NCBI RefSeq assembly: GCF_050633145.1
Contig: NZ_JBOEFY010000015.1
Coordinates: forward strand, 1-64,000
Reading direction: 5' to 3'
DNA length: 64,000 nt
From: Kordia sp050633145
Lineage (GTDB): Bacteria > Bacteroidota > Bacteroidia > Flavobacteriales > Flavobacteriaceae
This document shows positions 42,488-50,126 of the stretch, in pieces. The translations under genes and the position numbers were made by a program. Every line of letters starts with the position of its first letter. The stretch's first letter is position 1. The notes under the pieces were generated by a model that did not search any database, was not told the origin of the DNA, and saw only the letters and a list, made by a program, of their open reading frames with translations.

Positions 42488-44866
42488 TTGATACAAATAG
42501 ACAGACATAAAATTGCAAAGCCAGAGTTCTTTTCTTCCAAAGAATATGAACGACTGCAACAAGAGATACATGAGTTTTATGAACTGCATAAAAACTCACG
42601 CGCGCAACGTACTTTTACAGAAGGGTATTTGCCAAGTGAAGTTCCTGATGCCTTAGCAGAACTTTTTGATCATAAATGTGCTTTCTGTGAATCGGCTTTA
42701 CGGAGAGGAAAACCAGGGTATGAAAGCTATTTACAACGCTTTCGCCCTATGAATTATGCACAAGGTTTTGACAGCAAAGAAATTGACCAAGATCATTATT
42801 GGTGGCTTACCTATGAATGGGAAAATTTATATATGATTTGTCACAGTTGTCAACGTTTTAAATCGAATGTATTTCCTGTAAATGGCAAGCGAGCTACTAT
42901 TAAAACAGCAATTATAGAAATTTCAGATAAAGAAAATGCCTATTTAATTGATCCATGTTTGGGAAATCCAAATCGTTATTTCAGATTTGATATTGATACT
43001 TATGAAATTAAAACGCGATTAGAAAAAGACTCTTTTTTAAGTTCTAATAAAGTCTTAGGAAAACATGTAGAAAATTTAAATACAAAAGCTGAAGCTACTA
43101 TTCAAATTCTTGGGCTCAATCGGAAAGATTTGATTAAAGACCGACAATATATTGCCACCGAAATTAAACATGACGTTGAAATGTTGTTGGGAAACAGTAA
43201 GAAAAGTGACATTAGTAAAAATATTGCCGATAATTGGAATGATATATTAGTCGGAAACTCTAAAAAGAATCATCTAGCATTTCGAAAAGCACTTTTAGAG
43301 CATCATTTAGAGGATAAGGAAATATATAGTATTGTTGCTAATTTAGTTGATTCAAATCAATCATATTTCAATCAAAATCAGCAGCAACAGCAAATACAAT
43401 CGCAAATGCCGCCAAGTCCTAGTGCGGAACAAAGTGTAAAAGGTGGCGATATTTTTGAATCCATGTCTTTTCCACTAGAAGAAACAGCAGAAGGATTATC
43501 AAGAGATAAAACAAAAGCTCCAAAAGTTAAAAAAGCAATTTTTAAGGAGAAGGACGATAAATATTACGCTAGCATTTTAAAGAATGTATATCTCGATAAA
43601 ATTGTATTGAAAAACTTTAAATGTTTTTCCGATTTAACCTTACAACTACCAAGCTATGCAGAGGATACAAGTGAAGAACCTTGGCTCGTATTTTTAGGTG
43701 AAAATGGTGTTGGAAAAAGTTCTGTCCTCAAAGCGATTGCCATTGCTTTAATGGGACAAGAGTATTTAGATGTTCTTGGTATTGAAGTGGAAGATGTACT
43801 GAAATATGGCAAACAAAGTGGTCATATTAAGGTATTTGGTAAAGGAAATGAAGAAGAATATAGCGTTACATTCAACAAAAGAAAAAACGAAATAAAAGCA
43901 AGTATTCAAAAGCCACCAGCGTTTATAATTGGCTATGGTTCAACACGTTTGTTACCGATTGGGAATTTGCAACCAGAAAAAGATCATCCGAGTTATTTAA
44001 AGATTAAAAACCTGTTTGATGCTTCTATTTCTTTATCAGATGCAAATGATTGGTTCTTAAATAGCAATCGAAAAACCTTCAACCAAGTTTCTAAAACACT
44101 GAAGAATTTATTACTGTTAGATGATTTAGATTCCATCAAAAGAAGTCCTACAAAAGGAGAAATCTATATTAAATACCATCATTCGGGCGATCAAATAAAC
44201 ATCAAACATTTAAGCGATGGTTACAAATCTATTTTTGCTGTGGCTATTGATATGATTTATACGCTTTCGCAAGAAAATATAGTGTACGAATTGGCAGAAG
44301 GAATTGTATTAGTGGATGAAATTGGCACACATTTACACCCGCGTTGGAAAATGGAAATTATTGAACGTTTACGTAATACGTTCCCTAAAATTCAATTCAT
44401 CATTACCACACACGAACCTTTGTGTTTACGTGGTTTAAAAGAACATGAAGTAGTCGTTTTAAAACGTGATGAAGATAATGCAATTATTGCCATAAGCGAT
44501 CTGCCTGATCCTAGCTCTTTACGAATTGATCAATTATTAACGTCTGAATATTTTGGATTGAATAGTACGATGGATTCCAATACTGAAAAAGAATTTGAAC
44601 GCTACTATGAATTACTCGCTATTGAAGATGCAGACAGAACCAAAAAACAAATTGAAGAGATTGAAGCCTTACAAAAAGTACTTCCACAGAAAAAACGTTT
44701 AGGACAAGATGCTCGTGAAGACTTGATGTATCATGCAATTGATGAATTACTCGCCAAAAAAATGAAGAGTAAGAAACTCAAAATTGTAGACGACGATATT
44801 AAAGAAAAAACCATTTTAAAAGTACAAGATATTTGGAAAAATATCTCAGCAAAGAATAAATTATGA
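42488..44866 (+). CDS. HNH-like domain fused to AAA/SMC-type ATPase (PtuA-like), Septu-like defence
   Basis: 792 residues from a TTG; the start MIQIDRHKIAKPEFF resembles that of the downstream HNH protein, supporting it. Residues 40-130: an HNH-like zinc domain with CAFC (64-67) and CHSC (118-121), in which the usual IEHFRPK is LQRFRPM (Arg84 for His) and the final CxxCN is CxxCQ. A Gln-rich linker (296-315) follows. Residues 365-690: an OLD/SMC-like ATPase with Walker A GENGVGKSS (404-412), signature LSDGYKS (about 575), Walker B LVDEIG (about 609) and ITTHEP (about 641). The Septu ATPase PtuA pairs with PtuB nuclease to block phage (family knowledge). The stop overlaps the next gene by 4 bp. 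Confidence 0.85.
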   Translation: MIQIDRHKIAKPEFFSSKEYERLQQEIHEFYELHKNSRAQRTFTEGYLPSEVPDALAELFDHKCAFCESALRRGKPGYESYLQRFRPMNYAQGFDSKEIDQDHYWWLTYEWENLYMICHSCQRFKSNVFPVNGKRATIKTAIIEISDKENAYLIDPCLGNPNRYFRFDIDTYEIKTRLEKDSFLSSNKVLGKHVENLNTKAEATIQILGLNRKDLIKDRQYIATEIKHDVEMLLGNSKKSDISKNIADNWNDILVGNSKKNHLAFRKALLEHHLEDKEIYSIVANLVDSNQSYFNQNQQQQQIQSQMPPSPSAEQSVKGGDIFESMSFPLEETAEGLSRDKTKAPKVKKAIFKEKDDKYYASILKNVYLDKIVLKNFKCFSDLTLQLPSYAEDTSEEPWLVFLGENGVGKSSVLKAIAIALMGQEYLDVLGIEVEDVLKYGKQSGHIKVFGKGNEEEYSVTFNKRKNEIKASIQKPPAFIIGYGSTRLLPIGNLQPEKDHPSYLKIKNLFDASISLSDANDWFLNSNRKTFNQVSKTLKNLLLLDDLDSIKRSPTKGEIYIKYHHSGDQINIKHLSDGYKSIFAVAIDMIYTLSQENIVYELAEGIVLVDEIGTHLHPRWKMEIIERLRNTFPKIQFIITTHEPLCLRGLKEHEVVVLKRDEDNAIIAISDLPDPSSLRIDQLLTSEYFGLNSTMDSNTEKEFERYYELLAIEDADRTKKQIEEIEALQKVLPQKKRLGQDAREDLMYHAIDELLAKKMKSKKLKIVDDDIKEKTILKVQDIWKNISAKNKL

Positions 44867-45756
44867 TTTTCATTGATAGAACTTCGGTTAAAACTCCAGA
44901 GATTCTTAAAGATGGAAGTGAAAAACTGAAAAAAGAATTAGACAAAGCCATTGCGCATTACACAGATCCTGAAAAGCGAAAGAAACCCTTTAAATTCAAA
45001 GTGTACAGTCATGCTACAGTAAAAGAAGCGTTGATAAAAATGGGGAAAGGAAAGTGTGCCTATTGCGAAAGTGATATTTTGGTAACCTATGTTGGCGATA
45101 TTGAGCATTTTCGTCCGAAAGGAGAAATTGAAGAATTGAAAGCTACAGGCAATTCCAAACCTGGCTATTATTGGTTGGCTGCCGATTGGGAAAATTTATT
45201 GCTGTCATGTAGAAACTGTAATCAGAAGTCAAAACAAGCTACGGCAACTGTAGAAGAAGCCAAAAGTATGGGAAAAATGAACCAGTTTCCTTTATTTGAT
45301 GAAGCCAAAAGAGCACGATCGCCAGAAGATAGCTTTCCAGAAGAAGAAACAGTACGTTTGTTATTAAATCCGTGTATTGAAAATCCCGAAGATTATTTTA
45401 AGTATGATATTGATTCGGGCGTAATTAAATCCAATAAACGAAAAGAATTCTTAAAACAACGTGCATTAGCATCAATCAAAGTATTTGCTTTACAACGTGT
45501 GCCTTTGGTGATAGAAAGAGAGAAAAGAGCCATTTTAATAAGCGCACAAATGCAACGTGTAGAAGAAGCTTTTTTCAATTACAATGACTTTATAAACGAT
45601 GCTACACGTTCAGAACGTTTTGCAAAAGTCTTGCAACGCGAAATGGAAGCTCTACAAAGCTTTTTAGAACCAACACAAGAATATTTAGGCTTGGCAAGAC
45701 AAATGATTGGACATTTTATGAAGAAGAATTTTCAAGTGGATATTACGGCGGCTTGA
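44863..45756 (+). CDS. HNH endonuclease (PtuB-like, TIGR02646 type), Septu-like defence
   Basis: 297 residues. An intact HNH domain: CAYC at 65-68, GDIEHFRPK with His82, WENLLL with Asn111, and CRNCN at 116-120 then QKSK. The pattern is that of the PtuB nuclease of Septu and of retron Ec78-like systems. The start overlaps the ATPase stop in ATGA, so the two are translationally coupled. The C-terminal half is a helical domain (about 170-297) that may bind the ATPase. The likely job is to cut DNA or tRNA when the ATPase senses phage infection (inference from the family). Confidence 0.85.
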   Translation: MIFIDRTSVKTPEILKDGSEKLKKELDKAIAHYTDPEKRKKPFKFKVYSHATVKEALIKMGKGKCAYCESDILVTYVGDIEHFRPKGEIEELKATGNSKPGYYWLAADWENLLLSCRNCNQKSKQATATVEEAKSMGKMNQFPLFDEAKRARSPEDSFPEEETVRLLLNPCIENPEDYFKYDIDSGVIKSNKRKEFLKQRALASIKVFALQRVPLVIEREKRAILISAQMQRVEEAFFNYNDFINDATRSERFAKVLQREMEALQSFLEPTQEYLGLARQMIGHFMKKNFQVDITAA

Positions 45757-45834
45757 CTTCGACTCCGCTCAGTCTGCGCGAGTTTGTTTGTTATTGCTTA
45801 CTTTTTGTGGATTTGTTGATTTGAAAATACCCAA

Positions 45835-45982
45835 ACGTCAGTTCGAGTGACGAATCTGTGATTCGTTGTATCGAGAACAGCTTTGAAACAAATATGCAAT
45901 TTTCTTATATCGAATTAGTTAATAAGTACTTCTCGATACAATTTTTCTTCATTTTATTACGAAAAACCACTCGAAGTGACGT
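45835..45982. repeat. Nested palindromic intergenic element, copy 2
   Basis: Outer arms ACGTCAGTTCGAGTGA (45835-45850) and CCACTCGAAGTGACGT (45967-45982); inner arms TTGTATCGAGA (45866-45876) and TCTCGATACAA (45931-45941); variable hairpin ACGAAT-ctgtg-ATTCGT (45850-45866). The left outer arm is identical to copy 1 at 5765; the spacer between the inner arms is longer here. Confidence 0.8.
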
Positions 45983-46129
45983 TTTGAGTTGTTTAAGTAT
46001 CAACGCGAAGCGATTCAAAAGCGCCTGCGCTGAGCCTGTCGAAGCGAGGCGATCAAATTAAATGTATCAATTTGCTAATTTAAAAATGTACGATAAAGTT
46101 TCAATCAAAATTCAAATACTGTATGAAAC

Positions 46130-46212
46130 AATCTAAAAATCTAAGAGCAAAGCGATCTAAGAGACAAAGTCGATCCAAAAGCGCCAGCGGTCTAACAGCG
46201 AAGCGATCTAAT
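46130..46212. repeat. Short dispersed repeat (TCTAAGAGC family)
   Basis: Repeated ATCTAAGAGCAAAGCGATCT, CTAAGAGACAAAGTCGATCC, AAAAGCGCCAGCGGTCTAAC and AGCGAAGCGATCTAA in series. Same family as 35346 and 36355. Confidence 0.45.
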
Positions 46213-47217
46213 TTAATTCATAATCTTCACCATCAACTCTTTCAACAAGTCTCCATTTGGTAAATTACTTGCGCCAACACCTTTACTTTTCACATCCATT
46301 TCACGTAAAGTTGCTATAATTCCACTCACTTTTTTCATTGGATAATTGCGTGCTGCTGCTTGGTATTCTTTTACAAAGTATGGATTAATGCGTAATACAG
46401 AAGCTACATTTTTGGGAGTTTGATTGCGCAAACCATGATATTGCAGTAACTGTGAGAAAAAATTAAACAATAGCGAAACCGTAACAACTGTTGGATTGTC
46501 TTTTGGGTTTTCAGCAAAATACGTGATAATTCGGAATGCTTTGGTTACATCTCTATCTCCAATGGCTTTTCGCAATTCAAAATTGTTATAATCTTTGCTA
46601 ATTCCGATGTTTTCTTCAATAGCTTCTGGTGTGATTTCACTTCCAATTGGTAAAATCAATTTCAACTTTTCAAGTTCATTATCAATCTTACTCAAATTTG
46701 TTCCTAAAAACTCCACCAACATTTGTGCAGCTTTCGGTGTAATTTGGTATTTCTTTCCTGCCAATACTCTACGAATCCAGTCAGCAACTTGATTTTCATA
46801 CAATTTCTTGCTTTCGTAAATCACGCCAGCTTTTTTCGCCGCTTTGTACAACTTCTTATTTTTGGCAATCTTTTTATACTTATAACAAATTACCAAAACC
46901 GTTGTAGGTTGCGGATTTGAAAGATATGCCTCTAATTTATCAATCGTGCGCGACAAATCTTGTGCCTCTTTCACAATTACCACTTGGCGTTCTGCCATCA
47001 TCGGATAACGTTTTGCGTTTGCTACAATATCATCTACAGTAACATCGCGTCCATACAACACCATTTGGTTGAATCCTTTTTCCGCTTCATCCAATACATT
47101 TGCTTCAATATATTCCGCAATTTTATCAATATAATAGGCTTCTTCACCCATTAAAAAATAAATAGGTTTGATATTTCCTTTCTGTATATCGACGACAATC
47201 TGTTTAGCTTCTTCCAT
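46213..47217 (-). CDS. holA: DNA polymerase III delta subunit
   Basis: 334 residues. The delta-subunit pattern is clear: 'KPIYFLMGEEAYYIDKIAEYI', 'VILYGRDV'-like strand, 'YPMMAERQVVIVKEAQDL', 'TVLVICYKYKKIAKNKKLYKAAKKAGVIYESKKL' in pattern, 'LVEFLGTNLSKIDNELEKL'. Delta opens the beta sliding clamp in the clamp loader at the replication fork. The HsdR_N-like gene on the opposite side (47278) is its usual neighbour in Bacteroidota. This is core genome, so the accessory patch ends here. Confidence 0.92.
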   Translation of the reverse strand: MEEAKQIVVDIQKGNIKPIYFLMGEEAYYIDKIAEYIEANVLDEAEKGFNQMVLYGRDVTVDDIVANAKRYPMMAERQVVIVKEAQDLSRTIDKLEAYLSNPQPTTVLVICYKYKKIAKNKKLYKAAKKAGVIYESKKLYENQVADWIRRVLAGKKYQITPKAAQMLVEFLGTNLSKIDNELEKLKLILPIGSEITPEAIEENIGISKDYNNFELRKAIGDRDVTKAFRIITYFAENPKDNPTVVTVSLLFNFFSQLLQYHGLRNQTPKNVASVLRINPYFVKEYQAAARNYPMKKVSGIIATLREMDVKSKGVGASNLPNGDLLKELMVKIMN

Positions 47218-47277
47218 TCTTTTTACAAATACGAAATAGTATTGGTTTTCGATGCACGAATCGTTAGTTTTGTGCTT

Positions 47278-47724
47278 ATGGAACTCTTGAATTTTCCAAA
47301 ATATACGTTCCGCTTCAAAAATAGGGAAAATAAAATCTATATTTTTGATGCCATTCGGAAAAAATTTGTGGTGTTAACTCCTGAAGAATGGGTTCGACAG
47401 CATACGGTGCAATTTCTGATTCAGGAAAAAAACTATCCTATCAGCTTGATTAACGTCGAAAAAGAACTCATATTCAACGACTTAAAAAAACGATACGATA
47501 TTGTTATTTTCAATTCTGATGGAAGTATTTTTTTGGTGGTCGAATGTAAACGCAGTAAAATAAAGATCAATCAACAAACATTTGATCAAATTGCTCGTTA
47601 CAACATGATTTTAAATGCTGAATACTTAATGGTCACCAACGGATTGAATCATTATTATTGCACGATGGATTATGAAGCGCAGCAGTATCAATTTTTAAGA
47701 GACATTCCGGATTATAAGTCATAA
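47278..47724 (+). CDS. HsdR N-terminal-like (PD-(D/E)xK) protein, holA neighbour
   Basis: 148 residues from the ATG at 47278; a TTG frame start at 47242 would add 12 residues and is less likely. 'TPEEWVRQHTVQFLI', 'RYDIVIFN' with Asp, and 'IFLVVECKRSKIKINQQTFDQIARYN' with Glu-Cys-Lys form the PD-(D/E)xK core as in HSDR_N_2 domains. Although annotated as a type I restriction domain, it is a short stand-alone protein that sits divergently from holA across the phylum. No HsdS/M genes are near. Function unknown; a role in DNA repair is only suggested. Confidence 0.8.
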   Translation: MELLNFPKYTFRFKNRENKIYIFDAIRKKFVVLTPEEWVRQHTVQFLIQEKNYPISLINVEKELIFNDLKKRYDIVIFNSDGSIFLVVECKRSKIKINQQTFDQIARYNMILNAEYLMVTNGLNHYYCTMDYEAQQYQFLRDIPDYKS

Positions 47725-47754
47725 GTAAAGATTATTAATTTTAAGTAATTGGTT

Positions 47755-48996
47755 TTACTTATATAATCTTTTCACAACCTTACCAATACTTAATCCTTGA
47801 ACAATAATTGAAAATAGTACGATAATATACGTTATATGAAGTATTAAATCGCCCGATAATTCTTCGCTTAAACTTAATGCTAGTGCAATAGAAATACCTC
47901 CACGCAATCCGCCCCAAGTTAAAATTGTGATGGTTTTTATTGGCTTATCTTCTTCATGTTTTAATAATGAATATGGTAAAAGCACAGAAATAAATCTTGC
48001 GAGAAGTACACTTATTATAGCAAGAAGACCTAGTAATATATAGCTTGTGTTAAATGCTAATAAGTGAATAGCCAATCCTATAAGTACAAACAGGATTCCA
48101 TTAAATACATCATCTAAAATTTCCCAAAAAGAATTGATCGCTTTTTGTATTGGGTTTTTATCTTGATTGATGTGTATTTTATGTCCAATCAATAATCCAG
48201 CTACAACCATTGCCAACGGTGCAGATACGTGTAGCATAAATGCGCCTGTAGTTCCTCCCATTACTACAGCAAGACTCATCATAACGGCTAACTGTGGATT
48301 TTCTTTTAGTGATTGAATGCACTTTAGTCCTAGAAAACCAATTAGTAATCCATAGAGCAATCCGCCAATAGCTTCTTCTAAAAACAAGGTTCCAATTTCT
48401 GCTCCAATTTCTGCTGCGCTGTGTTCTCCTGTTGCGGTTGCAATCAACAAAATTCCAGAAAAAACAACAACTCCAATTCCGTCATTAAATAAGGATTCTC
48501 CTTCTATTTTTATTCCCAAACTTTCGGCAATATTAGCTTTCTTTAAAATTGCCATTACTGCAATTGGATCTGTTGGTGAAATTAATGCTCCAAATAATAG
48601 TGCGTGTACAAATGGCAATTCTAAACCAACGAGTTGCGCTCCAAAAAACGTTAAACCTCCAACTAGAAATGTAGAAATCAAAACACTTAAAGTCGCAAAT
48701 AAGAAAATTGATTTTTTTTGTTTTGCTAGTGCGGCAAGATTTACATGCAATGCTCCTGCAAATAGTAGAAAACTTAAGATTCCATCGAGTAACAATGTTT
48801 TAAAATCAGCATTTACAATGATATTACAAAAGAAGGTATAAAACTCTGGAAACAGCGTTTTACTGAATGTTATTGGAATGATTAAGAGTAAACTTAAAAT
48901 CATTAACCCAATTGTAGTTGGCAGTTTTAGCCATTTATAATTGATAAAATTAAACAGTGCGGCAATCGTAAATATGATACTGAAAGATTCGAACAT
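47755..48996 (-). CDS. CPA1-type Na+/H+ antiporter
   Basis: 413 residues with about twelve membrane helices. The CPA1/NhaP signature residues are present: 'ALISPTDPIAVMAIL' and 'IEGESLFNDGIGVVVF', where the acidic residues carry the ions, and 'WGGLRGGISIALALSLS' near the C-terminus. It exchanges Na+ (or K+) for H+ at the inner membrane (family knowledge). Its ATG follows directly on the TAA of the upstream ion-channel gene, with no gap, so the two are translationally linked. It is the last gene of the minus-strand redox operon. Confidence 0.85.
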   Translation of the reverse strand: MFESFSIIFTIAALFNFINYKWLKLPTTIGLMILSLLLIIPITFSKTLFPEFYTFFCNIIVNADFKTLLLDGILSFLLFAGALHVNLAALAKQKKSIFLFATLSVLISTFLVGGLTFFGAQLVGLELPFVHALLFGALISPTDPIAVMAILKKANIAESLGIKIEGESLFNDGIGVVVFSGILLIATATGEHSAAEIGAEIGTLFLEEAIGGLLYGLLIGFLGLKCIQSLKENPQLAVMMSLAVVMGGTTGAFMLHVSAPLAMVVAGLLIGHKIHINQDKNPIQKAINSFWEILDDVFNGILFVLIGLAIHLLAFNTSYILLGLLAIISVLLARFISVLLPYSLLKHEEDKPIKTITILTWGGLRGGISIALALSLSEELSGDLILHITYIIVLFSIIVQGLSIGKVVKRLYK

Positions 48997-49638
48997 TTAT
49001 GCTGATTTTGAATTAATATATTTCCCCACAAAAACACCTATTACAATTGCTAAATAAAATTGACCAATTATATTTAAAACCATTGTTACGGCTTGTGCGG
49101 CATGCGTTAAAGGTGTAACATCTCCATAGCCTACAGTGGTGATGCTTATAAAACTAAAGTAGTAGAATATATACCCAGACGTACTTTTTGGCAATTGAAA
49201 TGAATTGACATCTAAAAGATATATCATTTCAAATAAAATACCTCCTATGATTCCTAAATATAAAAACCCCAATAAAGGCCCTAATATAAAGCGAAGGTTC
49301 ACCATTTTGATTTTTACTAACTGCCGGACTAATAAAACACAAAAATTAAAGAACAATAAAAAAGAACTTCCCAAACGTACCCAGACTAGCATTTTATTTT
49401 CTATCATAGAATATTCCAGCCAAATACAAATTAGGACTATTGCTCCTAGAAGATACGTTATTACACGCGCTTTATTGCTAGAAGCAATTAACGAACTAGC
49501 TAGTATAACCAGCGTATAGTTTATCACAACTATATGCGCTGGGTTTGCACCAATAGCTGCAATGTATATTGGTGTTAGTAAAAAATTAAAAACACTTATT
49601 AAAGCAATAAGATATTTATGTTCTTCCAGATAGTTCAA
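48997..49638 (-). CDS. K+ channel-like membrane protein (Ion_trans_2)
   Basis: 213 residues; a TTG start at 49638, since no ATG precedes the first membrane helix. Six or more hydrophobic helices, then the selectivity filter ITTVGYGDVTPLT near 167-179, followed by the last helix. TVGYGD is the K+ filter, so a K+-selective or K+-like channel is expected. There is no cytoplasmic RCK or CNB domain, so gating is not evident. It lies 23 bases after OsmC and is contiguous with the antiporter gene. Confidence 0.8.
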   Translation of the reverse strand: MNYLEEHKYLIALISVFNFLLTPIYIAAIGANPAHIVVINYTLVILASSLIASSNKARVITYLLGAIVLICIWLEYSMIENKMLVWVRLGSSFLLFFNFCVLLVRQLVKIKMVNLRFILGPLLGFLYLGIIGGILFEMIYLLDVNSFQLPKSTSGYIFYYFSFISITTVGYGDVTPLTHAAQAVTMVLNIIGQFYLAIVIGVFVGKYINSKSA

Positions 49639-49661
49639 ACGAATCTGTGTTTTGGTTTTAT

Positions 49662-50117
49662 TTATTTTTCATTCCAATTACTTTCAATTTTACAACCACT
49701 TGTACGTAGTAAAGCTAAAATAGGACAACGATTATCTACTTTTTGCCCTAAAGTTTTCACTTCATCATTAGTTACATCTCCAGATACTAGAGCTTCTAAT
49801 CGTATATTTTTATAGCTTCCATTTGAATCGTCTGCCACGCCCATAAATCCCGAAAGATCAAGATCAATTTCAACCTTAAAATCAATTCCTGATATATTTA
49901 GGGAAAGTTCTTTAGCTACAACTTGCGCTTGTTCATTTTGACAAGCAGCTACAGAAGCAATAAAAAGTTGCATCGGATTTGGTCCTGTATTTGTACCGCC
50001 ACCATCAACAGGTTCGTCTGTTTGTATTGTCCATTCTGTATCTATAATATTTACTTTAGTAGCGATGCCTTTTCCTTTCGCATCTGCTTTGAAAGTTTCT
50101 AAATATGAGTTTTCCAT
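49662..50117 (-). CDS. OsmC/Ohr-family peroxide-resistance protein
   Basis: 151 residues. The OsmC-type pattern is present with two redox Cys: Cys59 in SVAACQNEQAQVVA and Cys131 in DNRCPILALL. These form the peroxidatic and resolving pair that reduces organic or fatty-acid hydroperoxides (family knowledge). It is nine bases after the Rieske-ThDP fusion gene and is presumably co-transcribed, adding a peroxide-clearing function to the cluster. Confidence 0.85.
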   Translation of the reverse strand: MENSYLETFKADAKGKGIATKVNIIDTEWTIQTDEPVDGGGTNTGPNPMQLFIASVAACQNEQAQVVAKELSLNISGIDFKVEIDLDLSGFMGVADDSNGSYKNIRLEALVSGDVTNDEVKTLGQKVDNRCPILALLRTSGCKIESNWNEK

Positions 50118-50126
50118 TTTATGATT

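Larger units (their letters stand above)
45757..46212. other. Repeat-rich intergenic region between the Septu-like pair and holA
   Basis: 456 bases with no gene. They hold 'CTTCGACTCCGCTCAGTCTGC' in a row at about 45757, the second nested palindrome (45835-45982), a CTGAGCCTGTCGAAGCGAGG motif near 46030, and TCTAAGAGC-type repeats (46130-46212). Recombination-prone spacer on the far side of the defence genes. Confidence 0.7.

Noticed and set aside
42488..45756. Retron Ec78-like system
   Set aside because: The ATPase and HNH resemble its effectors, but no reverse transcriptase or msr/msd-like region lies near, so plain Septu-like is the better reading.
47278..47724. Type I restriction-modification remnant
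   Set aside because: The domain is HsdR_N-like but the gene is a short, stable holA neighbour across the phylum and no HsdM/HsdS is present.
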